NCBI RefSeq assembly: GCF_038396755.1
Contig: NZ_CP149822.1
Location: 806,001 to 870,000 of the forward strand
Origin: Chitinophaga pollutisoli
GTDB lineage: Bacteria; Bacteroidota; Bacteroidia; Chitinophagales; Chitinophagaceae
Reading direction: 5' to 3'
DNA length: 64,000 bases
Under the pieces are notes generated by a model. The model was not told the origin of the DNA, did no database searches, and saw only the letters and a program-made list of their open reading frames with translations. Below, piece after piece: positions 17,856-27,213 of this stretch. The position numbers and the translations under genes are program-made. Positions within the stretch are counted from its first letter, which is position 1. Every line of letters starts with the position of its first letter.

Positions 17856-18290
17856 AATGGGATAGTGTTCGATGAAATCGATCATTATTTTTCTGAAGAC
17901 AGGAACGCCTACCTGATACCCTACGATCCGAAGAAACATGAATTTAGGGAACTGGATTACGATAAGATCACTGAGTTCCCAAAAGACCTGATAGCGGTTC
18001 AGTTCCCGTTCCAGAAAGACCTTGATCCTATTGGGTGGAACAGGCACGGTGGCTGGGATATAAAAGACGATTTAAAAAAGATCGGCGTAAAATGCCATTT
18101 CACCGCCCAAACAATTCCGTGGCAGCAAACATACTTGCCGGAAATTATAAAGGAAAATCTGAAAAGGCAACAAAAGCAGGTGAAAAAAGAAAAGCCGGTG
18201 ATCAAATCGCCAGTAAATAAATCGCAAAAAGGTAAAGGTCGAAAGATGTAGATCGACTAAAAAACTGCTGCTTATTGTACTTCATTTTCA

Positions 18291-18324
18291 AGTGTCAGGA
18301 TTGTAGAATCCTGACACTTTTTTT
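18291..18324 (+). terminator. intrinsic terminator before traE
   Basis: A perfect 12-bp stem AGTGTCAGGATT / AATCCTGACACT with a 4-nt loop, followed by a T7 run. It closes the operon of the two IEGTEF-repeat genes, so traE must be transcribed from its own promoter. Confidence 0.9.
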
Positions 18325-18347
18325 ATGCCCTGAAACCTCATTACAAA

Positions 18348-18381
18348 GCCACATACTGCCAAGTAATTCCACTGAAAGACA
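18348..18381 (+). promoter_or_regulatory. phased GCCA-box operator upstream of traE
   Basis: Boxes GCCA, GCCA, TCCA and GACA begin at 18348, 18358, 18368 and 18378, exactly 10 bp apart; core 18358-18381. It ends 50 bp before the traE start and follows an intrinsic terminator, so it sits where the promoter of the transfer operon has to be. CATTTTTG (one mismatch to the -7 consensus) lies downstream, near 18410. Confidence 0.65.
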
Positions 18382-18430
18382 CTTCATTAGAGTGCTTCGA
18401 TTTCCATGACATTTTTGTTCCGAAGCCCGC

Positions 18431-18775
18431 ATGAAGCGGGAAAGTAGTAACAAAATAATTCAGTTCAAACATGGAAAAGCAAAGAAAAAAGTGTGGCTGA
18501 CAGGCGCTGCATTGCTGTCAGCATTTAGTGTATTCGCTCAAGGAAATGGAGGTGCGGGCATCAACGAGGCCACACAAATGGTGACCTCTTATTTTGACCC
18601 GGCTACCAAATTAATTTATGCCATTGGAGCCGTCGTTGGGTTAATCGGAGGTGTTAAGGTGTACAACAAATTCAGCAGTGGCGACCCTGACACGAGCAAG
18701 ACAGCGGCAAGCTGGTTCGGTGCGTGCATCTTCCTTATTGTGGCTGCTACCATCCTTCGTTCATTCTTCCTTTAA
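18431..18775 (+). CDS. traE: TraE, VirB2-like pilin candidate (DUF4134)
   Basis: 114 aa. A basic N-terminus is followed by a signal-like hydrophobic stretch ending SVFAQG (about residue 37), then two hydrophobic helices (about 60-80 and 95-113) around GGVKVYNKFSSGDPDTSKTA. This is the DUF4134 protein TraE of Bacteroidota conjugative transposons, the likely VirB2-type pilus subunit of the inner membrane. First gene of the transfer operon. The start gives an unusually long basic leader, but no in-frame later ATG fits. Confidence 0.88.
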   Translation: MKRESSNKIIQFKHGKAKKKVWLTGAALLSAFSVFAQGNGGAGINEATQMVTSYFDPATKLIYAIGAVVGLIGGVKVYNKFSSGDPDTSKTAASWFGACIFLIVAATILRSFFL

Positions 18776-18786
18776 TCCGCCGCCCT

Positions 18787-19119
18787 ATGAGTAATTACAA
18801 TATCAATAAAGGCATCGGAAGAACAGTTGAGTTCAACGGATTGAAAGCGCAGTACCTGTTCATTTTTGCAGGTGGTTTGCTAGGTGTGCTGATCCTTGTG
18901 ATGGTGATGTACATGGTTGGGGTGAACTCTTATATCTGCCTGGTCATTGGAGCCGGTGGTGCATCGCTCATTATCTGGCAAACATTTGCGCTCAATGGTA
19001 AGTACGGTGAACACGGATTAATGAAGCTCGGTGCAAGAAAAAGACACCCGAAGTTCATCGTCTGTCGTAAGCCTGTTCATCGCTACCTGAAGTTAACCCA
19101 TAAATCCAGTGCCGTATGA
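18787..19119 (+). CDS. traF: TraF, VirB3-like membrane protein (DUF4133)
   Basis: 110 aa from ATG 18787 (MSNYNINKGIGRTVEFNGLK; the frame is open upstream but conservation starts here). Two adjacent transmembrane helices (about residues 25-65) are followed by a basic tail. It matches the DUF4133 protein TraF that precedes the TraG ATPase in all such operons and is comparable to VirB3. It overlaps the traG start by 4 bp. Confidence 0.87.
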   Translation: MSNYNINKGIGRTVEFNGLKAQYLFIFAGGLLGVLILVMVMYMVGVNSYICLVIGAGGASLIIWQTFALNGKYGEHGLMKLGARKRHPKFIVCRKPVHRYLKLTHKSSAV

Positions 19120-21623
19120 GAAACACCGCAAAGACCACGACACTGGAAAACAAGTTTCCGCTGCTCGCAGTGGAGAACCATTGCATCATCTCCAAGGATG
19201 CAGATATAACGGCCTGTTTTCGGGTACATCTGCCGGAGCTGTTCACCGTAGCTGCACCGGAATACGATGCCATCCATTCGGCATGGCACAAGGCGATCAA
19301 AACATTGCCAGACTTTTCCATTATCCACAAGCAAGATTGGTATATCAGAGAGAACTACGATCCCGACATTGCGCAGGAGAACCAGAGCTTTCTTGCAAAA
19401 TCTTATCAGCGCCATTTTAATGAGCGCCCGTTCCTGAACCATTATTGCTACCTCTTCCTGACCAAGACAACAAAGGAACGAATGCGGATGCAAAGCAATT
19501 TCAGTTCGCTTTGTAAAGGTGTTCTTATTCCCAAAGAAATCAGGGACAGGGAAACCGTTCGCCGTTTTATGGAGGCGGTAGCTCAGTTTGAGCGGATCGT
19601 GAACGATAGCGGGTTTGTGAAACTGGAACGCCTTAGCGAAGAAGACATCATGGGTACGCCGAAAAGCCTGGGATTACTGGAGCAATATCTTACCCTGTCA
19701 AGGGAAGCGGGAACAGCTATGCAGGATATCGGCCTGGGAAATGAGGAAGTACGCGTAGGCAATAAACGTTTAAGTCTGCATACCTTATCTGATACGGACG
19801 ACCTTCCAGGAACGGTATCGGCAAATACCCGATACGAAAAACTTTCAACAGACAGGAGCGACTGCCTTTTATCCTTTGCATCGCCTGTAGGATTGCTGCT
19901 TAACTGCAATCACATTTATAATCAGTATCTGTTTTTAGATAACAGCGAAGAGAACCTGCGCAAGTTTGAAAAGTCCGCACGCAATATGCACTCCTTGGCA
20001 AGGTACAGTCGTGCCAACCAGATCAATAAAGAGTGGATCGAGCGTTATCTTAATGAAGCGCACAGCTTTGGGCTTTCCTCAATCCGGGCACACTTCAACG
20101 TGATGGCCTGGTCAGACGATCCGCATGAGCTGAAGCACCTGAAGAACGACACGGGCAGTGCACTGGCATTGATGGAATGCAAGCCACGGCACAACACCAC
20201 AGATGTTGCCACGCTGTATTGGGCAGCGATGCCGGGAAATGCAGGCGACTTCCCCAGTGAAGAAAGTTTTTATACGTTCATTGAACCGGCATTGTGCTTC
20301 TTCACCGAAGAAACCAACTACCAGAGTTCACCCTCACCCTTCGGGATTAAGATGGCTGACAGGCTTACAGGCAAGCCTATTCATCTGGATATTTCAGATC
20401 TGCCCATGAAGCGCGGCATCATTACGAACCGCAATAAGTTCATATTAGGACCGTCGGGTTCAGGCAAGTCTTTTTTTACCAACCACATGGTACGGCAGTA
20501 TTACGAACAGGGCGCTCACGTTCTGCTCGTGGATACCGGTAACAGTTATCAGGGCTTGTGCGAACTCATCAAAGGAAAAACCAAAGAACAAGACGGTGTG
20601 TATTTTACGTACACCGAGGATAACCCGATTGCTTTTAATCCCTTCTTCACGGACGATGGTGTGTTCGATATTGAAAAAAGGGAAAGCATCAAAACACTCA
20701 TTCTTACCCTTTGGAAACGTGACGACGAACCTCCGAAACGCTCCGAAGAAGTAGCGTTGTCCAACGCTGTGAGCGGTTATATCGAACGCATCAAACAACA
20801 TGAGGATTATCCTTCCTTTAACGGCTTCTATGAATATGTACAAAGCGACTACCGGGAAGTGCTGGAAGAAAAGAAAGTAAGGGAAAAAGACTTTGATCTT
20901 GCCAACTTCCTCAACGTGCTGGAACCGTATTACAAAGGTGGCGAGTATGATTACTTACTCAACTCCGATAAGCAACTCGACCTGCTCTCCAAGCGCTTTA
21001 TAGTCTTTGAAATTGACGCGATCAAGGATCACAAAATTTTGTTCCCCATCGTAACGATCATCATAATGGAGGTCTTCATCAACAAGATGCGCAGGCTAAA
21101 AGGTGTGCGTAAACTCATTTTGATCGAAGAAGCGTGGAAGGCCATTGCGAAAGAGGGAATGGCGGAGTATATAAAATATTTATTCAAAACCGTCCGCAAA
21201 TTTTTTGGCGAGGCTATCGTCGTGACACAAGAAGTAGATGATATTATCCAGTCTCCCATCGTAAAGGAAAGCATCATCAATAATAGCGACTGTAAAATTT
21301 TATTAGACCAGCGCAAATACATGAACAAATTCGATGACATCCAGGCAATGCTTGGCCTCACCGAAAAAGAAAAATCCCAGATCCTTTCGATCAATATGAA
21401 CAATGATGCCAGCAGGCTTTACAAGGAAGTCTGGATCGGGCTGGGCGGCACGCACTCGGCTGTATATGCCACCGAAGTTAGCCTGGAAGAGTACCTGGCC
21501 TATACCACAGAGGAGTCGGAAAAAATGGAAGTGATGCAACTCGCCCATGAACTGGATGGCAATGTGGAAATGGCGATCAAACGCATTGCTCTTCAGAGGC
21601 GTGAAAAAGCGGATAACTATTAA
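19116..21623 (+). CDS. traG: TraG, VirB4-like conjugation ATPase
   Basis: 835-aa ATPase that powers assembly of the transfer channel at the inner membrane. Walker A GPSGSGKSFFTNH lies near residue 445, VLLVDTGNSYQGL follows, Walker B LILIEEAWKAI is near 670, and the TQEVDDI..SPIVKESIINNSDCKI block is typical of VirB4/TraG family ATPases. Length is normal for the TraG conjugative transposon ATPase. Coupled to traF by ATGA overlap. Confidence 0.94.
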   Translation: MRNTAKTTTLENKFPLLAVENHCIISKDADITACFRVHLPELFTVAAPEYDAIHSAWHKAIKTLPDFSIIHKQDWYIRENYDPDIAQENQSFLAKSYQRHFNERPFLNHYCYLFLTKTTKERMRMQSNFSSLCKGVLIPKEIRDRETVRRFMEAVAQFERIVNDSGFVKLERLSEEDIMGTPKSLGLLEQYLTLSREAGTAMQDIGLGNEEVRVGNKRLSLHTLSDTDDLPGTVSANTRYEKLSTDRSDCLLSFASPVGLLLNCNHIYNQYLFLDNSEENLRKFEKSARNMHSLARYSRANQINKEWIERYLNEAHSFGLSSIRAHFNVMAWSDDPHELKHLKNDTGSALALMECKPRHNTTDVATLYWAAMPGNAGDFPSEESFYTFIEPALCFFTEETNYQSSPSPFGIKMADRLTGKPIHLDISDLPMKRGIITNRNKFILGPSGSGKSFFTNHMVRQYYEQGAHVLLVDTGNSYQGLCELIKGKTKEQDGVYFTYTEDNPIAFNPFFTDDGVFDIEKRESIKTLILTLWKRDDEPPKRSEEVALSNAVSGYIERIKQHEDYPSFNGFYEYVQSDYREVLEEKKVREKDFDLANFLNVLEPYYKGGEYDYLLNSDKQLDLLSKRFIVFEIDAIKDHKILFPIVTIIIMEVFINKMRRLKGVRKLILIEEAWKAIAKEGMAEYIKYLFKTVRKFFGEAIVVTQEVDDIIQSPIVKESIINNSDCKILLDQRKYMNKFDDIQAMLGLTEKEKSQILSINMNNDASRLYKEVWIGLGGTHSAVYATEVSLEEYLAYTTEESEKMEVMQLAHELDGNVEMAIKRIALQRREKADNY

Positions 21624-21645
21624 CCCATTTTAAAAAGCAGGAAAG

Positions 21646-21861
21646 ATGGAAAAAGAAAAAATCACGCTGCCCATAGGGGGCAACAAGGCTTTAATATTTG
21701 AAGCCGATCCCGCAAATAAGGAGGAGCAGGATTTTGCAAAACTATGTAAGGATGTTGCGGCAACCAAGCCTCAAAGCCTACAGGATTTTTTTATCCGGCT
21801 CAATGATCTGCAACAGAAACAATCCACTGGAGTCGGCAGAAAAAAGGGCAGGAAGATATAA
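21646..21861 (+). CDS. small hypothetical protein in the tra operon
   Basis: 71 aa, charged, with a basic end (GRKKGRKI). ATG-started, preceded by AAAAAGCAGGAAAG as a plausible ribosome site, 22 bp after traG and 61 bp before traI. No membrane helix or signal peptide and no recognised domain. Spacing and strand make it a likely co-transcribed gene. Confidence 0.6.
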   Translation: MEKEKITLPIGGNKALIFEADPANKEEQDFAKLCKDVAATKPQSLQDFFIRLNDLQQKQSTGVGRKKGRKI

Positions 21862-21922
21862 TGCCTTCCACCTGAAGGAGACAAGCAAAATAATTATTAA
21901 TCATTTTAAAAATTAAGAAACA

Positions 21923-22555
21923 ATGGAAAAGATCATGTTAGTAGTGTGTACGGCAATCATGCTTGCCGTAGCACCTTGTGCAAAAGCGCAATGGGTCGTG
22001 ACCGATCCCGGAAATCTTATATCCGGTATTCTCAATAGCGCCAATGAAATTGTACAGACCTCATCCACGGTGTCCAATGTGGTAAAGAACTTCAACGAGG
22101 TAAAAAAAGTGTATGACCAGGGCAAGGAATATTACGACAAACTCAAAGCCGTGAACAACCTTGTCAAAGATGCACGTAAGGTGCAGCAGATTGTTTTACT
22201 TGTAGGTAATGTTTCCGAAATGTATGTAAAGAATTTCGGAAAGATGATGAACGATCCCAATTTCACACCACAGGAGCTTTCGGCAATTGCCAACGGCTAT
22301 TCCACATTGCTCAACGAAAGCACCGAACTGTTAAAGGAGTTGAAACAGATTGTTTCCTCCAACGGCCTCTCACTGAACGACAAGGAGCGCATGGACGTAA
22401 TTGACCGTGTGTACAAAGAAGTAAAGGACTATCACAATCTTGTCCGCTACTATACCAACAAGAATATTTCTGTGAGTATTCTGCGGGCAAAAAAACAGAA
22501 CAACACCAAAAGAGTGCTGGAACTGTATGGTACTGCTGAACAAAAATACTGGTAA
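21923..22555 (+). CDS. traI: TraI, DUF4141 protein
   Basis: 210 aa with a signal peptide (residues 1-22, ending AKAQ), then an all-helical, coiled-coil-rich periplasmic region (SANEIVQTSSTVSNVVKNF...). It matches the DUF4141 protein called TraI in Bacteroidota ICEs, which by position and fold resembles VirB5-like minor components. It ends 3 bp before traJ. Confidence 0.83.
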   Translation: MEKIMLVVCTAIMLAVAPCAKAQWVVTDPGNLISGILNSANEIVQTSSTVSNVVKNFNEVKKVYDQGKEYYDKLKAVNNLVKDARKVQQIVLLVGNVSEMYVKNFGKMMNDPNFTPQELSAIANGYSTLLNESTELLKELKQIVSSNGLSLNDKERMDVIDRVYKEVKDYHNLVRYYTNKNISVSILRAKKQNNTKRVLELYGTAEQKYW

Positions 22556-22558
22556 GCT

Positions 22559-23554
22559 ATGGAATGGGAAAATCTTCATCAACTCCTGCGCTCACTGTAC
22601 GATGAGATGGTGCCATTATCGGCAGACATGGCGGCAGTGGCAAAAGGTATAGCCGGGTTAGGCGCGTTGTTCTATGTGGCTTTAAAGGTATGGCAAGCAC
22701 TCAGTCGGGCAGAACCGATAGACGTGTTTCCTCTTTTAAGACCTTTTGCCATAGGGCTTTGCATAATGTTCTTCCCAACCATTGTGTTGGGGACTATCAA
22801 TGCGGTATTAAGCCCGGTGGTGAAAGGCACAAATGCAATGCTGCAAAATCAGGTACTTGACCTGAACAAGCTGCAAGAACAAAAAGACCTGCTGGAAAGG
22901 GAGGCAATGCTTCGTAATCCCGAAACAGCCTATCTGGTATCGGACGAAGAGTTTGATAAAAAGCTGGACGAGCTGGGTTGGTCACCATCTGACCTGGTAA
23001 CGATGTCGGGCATGTACATGGAAAGAGGAATGTACGATCTAAAGAAAAGTATCCGCGACTGGTTCCGGGAACTGCTTGAAATGCTTTTTCAGGCGGCGGC
23101 ATTGGTCATTGACACGATACGAACGTTCTTCCTGATCGTGCTTTCAATACTGGGGCCGATAGCTTTTGCCATATCGGTGTGGGATGGCTTCCAATCCACT
23201 CTTACGCAATGGCTCACCCGATACATCAGCGTATATCTATGGTTGCCCATCGCCGATATGTTTAGCTCTATGCTCGCCAAAATCCAGTCGCTTATCCTGG
23301 AGCGGGATATCGAGATGCTGGCTGACCCCACCTACATACCTGATACTTCCAATACGGTGTATGTGATATTCATGTTGATTGGCATTGTGGGCTACTTCAC
23401 CATTCCAACAGTAGCGGGTTGGGTAATCCAGGCAGGAGGCGCAGGGAACTTTATGCGCAATGTCAACCAGACCGCATCGAAAACAGGAAATATCGCAGGA
23501 GCCGGTACCGGAGCTGTGGCAGGCAATATCGGTGGCAGGCTATTGAACAAATAA
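22559..23554 (+). CDS. traJ: TraJ, VirB6-like polytopic membrane protein
   Basis: 331 aa with about six hydrophobic helices, two in the first 90 residues and four in the C-terminal half (from FQAAALVIDTIRTFFLIVLS), ending in a small Gly/Ala-rich tail. This is the family of conjugative transposon protein TraJ, equivalent to VirB6 in the inner-membrane channel. Operon position between traI and traK is canonical. Confidence 0.9.
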   Translation: MEWENLHQLLRSLYDEMVPLSADMAAVAKGIAGLGALFYVALKVWQALSRAEPIDVFPLLRPFAIGLCIMFFPTIVLGTINAVLSPVVKGTNAMLQNQVLDLNKLQEQKDLLEREAMLRNPETAYLVSDEEFDKKLDELGWSPSDLVTMSGMYMERGMYDLKKSIRDWFRELLEMLFQAAALVIDTIRTFFLIVLSILGPIAFAISVWDGFQSTLTQWLTRYISVYLWLPIADMFSSMLAKIQSLILERDIEMLADPTYIPDTSNTVYVIFMLIGIVGYFTIPTVAGWVIQAGGAGNFMRNVNQTASKTGNIAGAGTGAVAGNIGGRLLNK

Positions 23555-23569
23555 TAATCATTAATAGAA

Positions 23570-24193
23570 ATGGAATTTAAGACTTTAAGAAACATCGAAA
23601 ACAGTTTCAGGCAAATAAGGCTATATGCCATTGTATTTGCCGTACTCTGCATTAGCGTGGTGGGATATGCCGTTTGGCAATCCTACCGCTTTGCGGAGCA
23701 ACAAAGGCAAAAAGTTTATGTGCTTGACAACGGCAAATCATTGATGCTGGCACTCTCACAGGACGCAAGTATTAACAGGCCGGTAGAAGCCCGTGAGCAT
23801 GTACGTCGCTTTCATGAACTGTTCTTTACGCTGGCACCGGACAAAAATGCCATCGAAAGCAATATGAAACGGGCGTTCAACCTTGCCGACAAAAGCGCCT
23901 TTGACTATTACAAGGATCTTTCGGAAAAAGGTTACTACAACCGGATCATATCCGGCAACGTACAGCAACGCATCGAAGTGGACAGTGTAGTCTGCAATTT
24001 TGACAACTATCCCTATGCCGTAAGAACTTATGCCAAACAGTTTATCATCCGTTCAAGCAATGTAACAAGGCGCAGCCTGGCTACCTCCTGCTATCTGGTC
24101 AACTCTGTTCGATCTGACAACAACCCGCAGGGCTTCAATATCGAAAAGTTTGCTGTGTTGGAAAACAAAGACGTGGAGGTCGTAGACCGCTAA
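23570..24193 (+). CDS. traK: TraK, VirB8-like protein
   Basis: 207 aa; one transmembrane helix near the N-terminus (about residues 20-36, AIVFAVLCISVVGYAVW) and a periplasmic NTF2-like domain, the layout of VirB8. The sequence (MEFKTLRNIENSF...; EAREHVRRFHELFF) is that of the conjugative transposon protein TraK, a scaffold of the inner-membrane complex. Confidence 0.9.
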   Translation: MEFKTLRNIENSFRQIRLYAIVFAVLCISVVGYAVWQSYRFAEQQRQKVYVLDNGKSLMLALSQDASINRPVEAREHVRRFHELFFTLAPDKNAIESNMKRAFNLADKSAFDYYKDLSEKGYYNRIISGNVQQRIEVDSVVCNFDNYPYAVRTYAKQFIIRSSNVTRRSLATSCYLVNSVRSDNNPQGFNIEKFAVLENKDVEVVDR

Positions 24194-24203
24194 AATCAAT
24201 ATT

Positions 24204-24629
24204 ATGGAAGCATTATCAGATTTGAACGCATTTGCGAAAATCCTTACTGACAAAGGATATGACGGTTATTTCCATACGCAGGGTGCGTATGCCGGAAAGC
24301 TGAAAGAAAGTATTGGCGAATACCTGAACAACTGCCGCAATGGTGCGGAGGGTGTACCTAAGCCTGTATTGTTGTTGACGGGATACCTGCAATGGTCGGG
24401 TGAAGACAAACCGCGAATTGAATGCAGCATGTGGGTAAAATACCAGAACGGCAAATTTAATCTCCAAAAAATGGAGGTCACGAAAAAAGATCGTTTTGGT
24501 CAACTGTTGAAAAAAACGGAATTAAATAACCTGTCTACGATTGGCGCACCAAGATCAAAAGAGTCTATTGCTATGGTCAGTGATGCCGCCATACAAAAAG
24601 TTGTTACCCGTACAGGGCGAAAGCTATAA
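24204..24629 (+). CDS. hypothetical protein between traK and traL
   Basis: 141 aa, soluble, no signal peptide. It starts 10 bp after traK and ends 23 bp before traL on the same strand. The sequence (GYDGYFHTQGAYAGKLKESIGEYLNN; WSGEDKPRIECSMWVKY) shows no motif known to me. Similar unnamed proteins occur at this place in some elements, so it is probably an accessory of the transfer operon rather than core machinery. Confidence 0.65.
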   Translation: MEALSDLNAFAKILTDKGYDGYFHTQGAYAGKLKESIGEYLNNCRNGAEGVPKPVLLLTGYLQWSGEDKPRIECSMWVKYQNGKFNLQKMEVTKKDRFGQLLKKTELNNLSTIGAPRSKESIAMVSDAAIQKVVTRTGRKL

Positions 24630-24652
24630 AAATCCGCAACAATAATTATGGA

Positions 24653-24937
24653 ATGAAAAATTTAAGAACAATCATCAATAACCGGATCGACAAGCTCGAT
24701 GAACGGTGGCGTGCATTGCCCTGGAAAAAACAGCATCGATATATGTTGTTGCTCTTTGCCGGTTATGCGTTACTGTCTGTCATCGTCATCGTGAAAGTAT
24801 GTTATGATGTTGGCAAACCCAATGAGGGAATGAACATTGAGCATATTGAGAACCCGGTTATCAAACAAAAAAAGTCCTCGGTTCCATCGCAGGACAGTAT
24901 TTCAAAAATTCTTAAAAATAAAATGTATGAAAGATAA
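24653..24937 (+). CDS. traL: TraL (DUF3989)
   Basis: 94 aa; N-terminal basic part with the motif DKLDERWRALPWKKQHRYM, then one transmembrane helix (about residues 28-47) and a polar tail. This is the small DUF3989 protein TraL of Bacteroidota ICEs, always before traM. It overlaps traM by 11 bp. Confidence 0.82.
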   Translation: MKNLRTIINNRIDKLDERWRALPWKKQHRYMLLLFAGYALLSVIVIVKVCYDVGKPNEGMNIEHIENPVIKQKKSSVPSQDSISKILKNKMYER

Positions 24938-26264
24938 CGAAAACAAAAGAGTGAGTTTTCTGGTCGAGGAAGATGAACAGAAAACCGGTACAGATGCACC
25001 CAATGAGGGTGTGCATAAAAAGGCAGAAAAACTTAAAAAGCCGGTCATTTTTATCCTGATGGGTATTGTGTTTTTCGGTTGCATGTACCTGATCTTTAAA
25101 CCTTCTTCTGACAAGAAAAAAGTAGAAGATATCGGTTTGAACGATGCCGTGCCGCAAGCCACCGATGCAGGACTTCAATCTGATAAACAAAAGGCTTACG
25201 AACAGGAAATGCTCGAAAAGAAAATGCAGGAAAAACGTGATGCACTGACCTCGCTTTCTGACTACTGGAGCACTGACAGTGCAACTGATGAACAGATAGA
25301 ACAGCCGGAGGAAGGCATTGGAGAAGATACTGGCTACGAAGATGGCAAAAGAAGGTCGGGTAATCCTGCCCTGAATAGTTACCGCAATGCGCAGAGTACC
25401 CTGAGCTCATTCTATCAGGATAACAACTACGAGACACAGGAACTGCGAAAGCAGGTCGAAGAACTGAAGGAACAACTGGCAGAAAAGAATGTACCTCCTA
25501 CCTCTACGGTACAGGATCAACTGGCCCTGATGGAAAAATCTTACGAGATGGCTTCACGCTATCTGCCTTCAGGCATAAATAATCCTGCACAGTCAGCCAA
25601 AGGCGATTCCGCAACAGCGGTATCGTCCCAGGCCACGCAAAAGGAACACTTTGCGGCATTCACCCCGAGCCGAAAAAATGCTGTTTCCGCCCTTTACCGT
25701 GAACCGACCGACAGTGCTTTTCTTGCAAGCTGGAATCAAACACGGAACCGGAGTTTTTATACAGCGGGTGTTTCGGAGCAGGTGATACAGTCTAAAAACA
25801 GCATCAGGGCGGTGGTACAGGAAACACAGACCGTTACGGAGGACAGTGATGTGAAATTACGATTGTTGGAACCTGCCCATATCACAGATAGGATTATTCC
25901 GCAGGGAACTACCATAACAGCCAGAGCCAAGTTTGGGAGCAATCGCCTACAACTTAAAGTTACTTCTATTGAATTAGATGGCTATTTCATGCCTGTAGAT
26001 ATTACGGTATATGGTCTTGACGGGCAGCAAGGATTAAATGTACCATATTCTCCCGAAATGAACGCTTTAACGCAAATCGCCTCCAACATGAGCCAGACTT
26101 CAGGCACCAGCATTATGATGACTCGTTCGGCAGGACAGCAAATGGCGGGCGACTTGAGCCGTGGCGTGGTACAGGGCATATCCGGCTATTTCTCCAAAAA
26201 AGTGAAAACACCTAAAGTAACCGTCAAGGCAGGTCATCAACTGTTCCTTGTTTCAAAAAACTAA
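24927..26264 (+). CDS. traM: TraM, VirB10-like protein
   Basis: 445 aa. Cytoplasmic charged N-terminus, one transmembrane helix (about 34-52), a long coiled-coil and low-complexity periplasmic part, and a C-terminal beta domain (SIRAVVQETQTV..., LLEPAHITDRIIPQGTTI) like VirB10. It links the inner membrane to the outer-membrane complex. ATG 24927 was chosen because the upstream frame extension overlaps traL and adds unrelated residues. Confidence 0.9.
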   Translation: MKDNENKRVSFLVEEDEQKTGTDAPNEGVHKKAEKLKKPVIFILMGIVFFGCMYLIFKPSSDKKKVEDIGLNDAVPQATDAGLQSDKQKAYEQEMLEKKMQEKRDALTSLSDYWSTDSATDEQIEQPEEGIGEDTGYEDGKRRSGNPALNSYRNAQSTLSSFYQDNNYETQELRKQVEELKEQLAEKNVPPTSTVQDQLALMEKSYEMASRYLPSGINNPAQSAKGDSATAVSSQATQKEHFAAFTPSRKNAVSALYREPTDSAFLASWNQTRNRSFYTAGVSEQVIQSKNSIRAVVQETQTVTEDSDVKLRLLEPAHITDRIIPQGTTITARAKFGSNRLQLKVTSIELDGYFMPVDITVYGLDGQQGLNVPYSPEMNALTQIASNMSQTSGTSIMMTRSAGQQMAGDLSRGVVQGISGYFSKKVKTPKVTVKAGHQLFLVSKN

Positions 26265-26293
26265 TTGTTCAACACTAAATAAATAAGAAAGAA

Positions 26294-27196
26294 ATGAAAA
26301 TATTGTTTAAAAGTATATTGGCTTTGACCTGTATTGTCGCAGGCCATTTCCACTCGTATGCACAGCAGTCTGCAACTACTACAACCAAATTAAATATGGG
26401 TAAGGTGGAACCTTACCAGATGGAGGTTACCTATAACAAAACTTCTCACCTGATCTTCCCTGCGGCTATCCGATATGTGGACTTGGGTAGTGAGTATCTC
26501 ATTGCCGGTAAAGCGGAGGATGCCGAAAATGTCTTACGTGTAAAAGCATCTGTGAGAGATTTTGATGAAGAAACTAATTTTTCGGTGATCACCGATGACG
26601 GTCGTTTTTACAACTTCAATGTTTTTTACAGTCCAAATCCCCCAACAATGAACTATGATCTTCTTACGATGCAGAAGATATCCAGCAGGGAAAATAGTAA
26701 TGACGTGCTTTTTGAAGAACTTGGAAAGAACCCGCCTTCGCTTGCCGGACTGATATTAGAAACGATCTACAAAAAGAACAAAAGAATCGTTAAGCACATT
26801 GGCTCAAAAAGCTATGGCATCCAGTTTTTGTTAAAGGGCATATACGTTCATAACGGGAAGTTTTATTTCCATGCCGAATTGAGGAACAAAAGCAACGTTC
26901 CTTTCAATATTGACTTTGTGAACTTTAAGGTAGCTGATAAAAAAGTAGCCAGGCGCACGGTGGTACAGGAAAAACCGATGGTGCCGCTTCGGTTGTACAA
27001 ACCACTGGATGAAATCGCGGGTAACACCGTTGAGCAAAACGTATTCCTGCTGGACCAATTTACCATTGCCGATGATAAGGTATTGATTATCGAAATCTTT
27101 GAAAAGAACGGCGGCAGGCAGCAAACCTTACAGGTAGAAAATTCCGACCTCGTAAACGCGAAGCAAATAAAGGATATGCACCTAAAGATTAATTAA
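26294..27196 (+). CDS. traN: TraN, VirB9-like protein (DUF4138)
   Basis: 300 aa with a signal peptide (about residues 1-24, ending SYAQQ) and beta-rich periplasmic domains; VTYNKTSHLIFPAAIRYVDLGS is the typical start of the mature DUF4138 protein TraN. It is comparable to VirB9 and works with TraM/TraO in the outer-membrane channel. Confidence 0.9.
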   Translation: MKILFKSILALTCIVAGHFHSYAQQSATTTTKLNMGKVEPYQMEVTYNKTSHLIFPAAIRYVDLGSEYLIAGKAEDAENVLRVKASVRDFDEETNFSVITDDGRFYNFNVFYSPNPPTMNYDLLTMQKISSRENSNDVLFEELGKNPPSLAGLILETIYKKNKRIVKHIGSKSYGIQFLLKGIYVHNGKFYFHAELRNKSNVPFNIDFVNFKVADKKVARRTVVQEKPMVPLRLYKPLDEIAGNTVEQNVFLLDQFTIADDKVLIIEIFEKNGGRQQTLQVENSDLVNAKQIKDMHLKIN

Positions 27197-27213
27197 TCCA
27201 AACAGAAAGAACA

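Larger units (their letters stand above)
15185..18251 (+). pseudogene. unknown repeat protein, paralogue 2, split by an IS
   Basis: The gene runs from ATG 15185 to 16426, is interrupted by the IS at 16427-17841, and resumes at 17856-18251. Removing the IS and one target copy restores the frame: PKDDFLS then NGIVFDE, matching PKDDFRSKGIVFSE in paralogue 1. The intact protein would have about 545 residues with two tandem units, the first diverged (VIIEGTEFLFD, IGEIDPDGMCRKY) and the second close to paralogue 1 (DIEGTAFVVD, GLDPVGMAQKYGL), and a basic tail. The reading frames outside the IS are otherwise undamaged, so the insertion is recent. A truncated protein ending SLLSD at 16441 could still be made. 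Confidence 0.75.
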
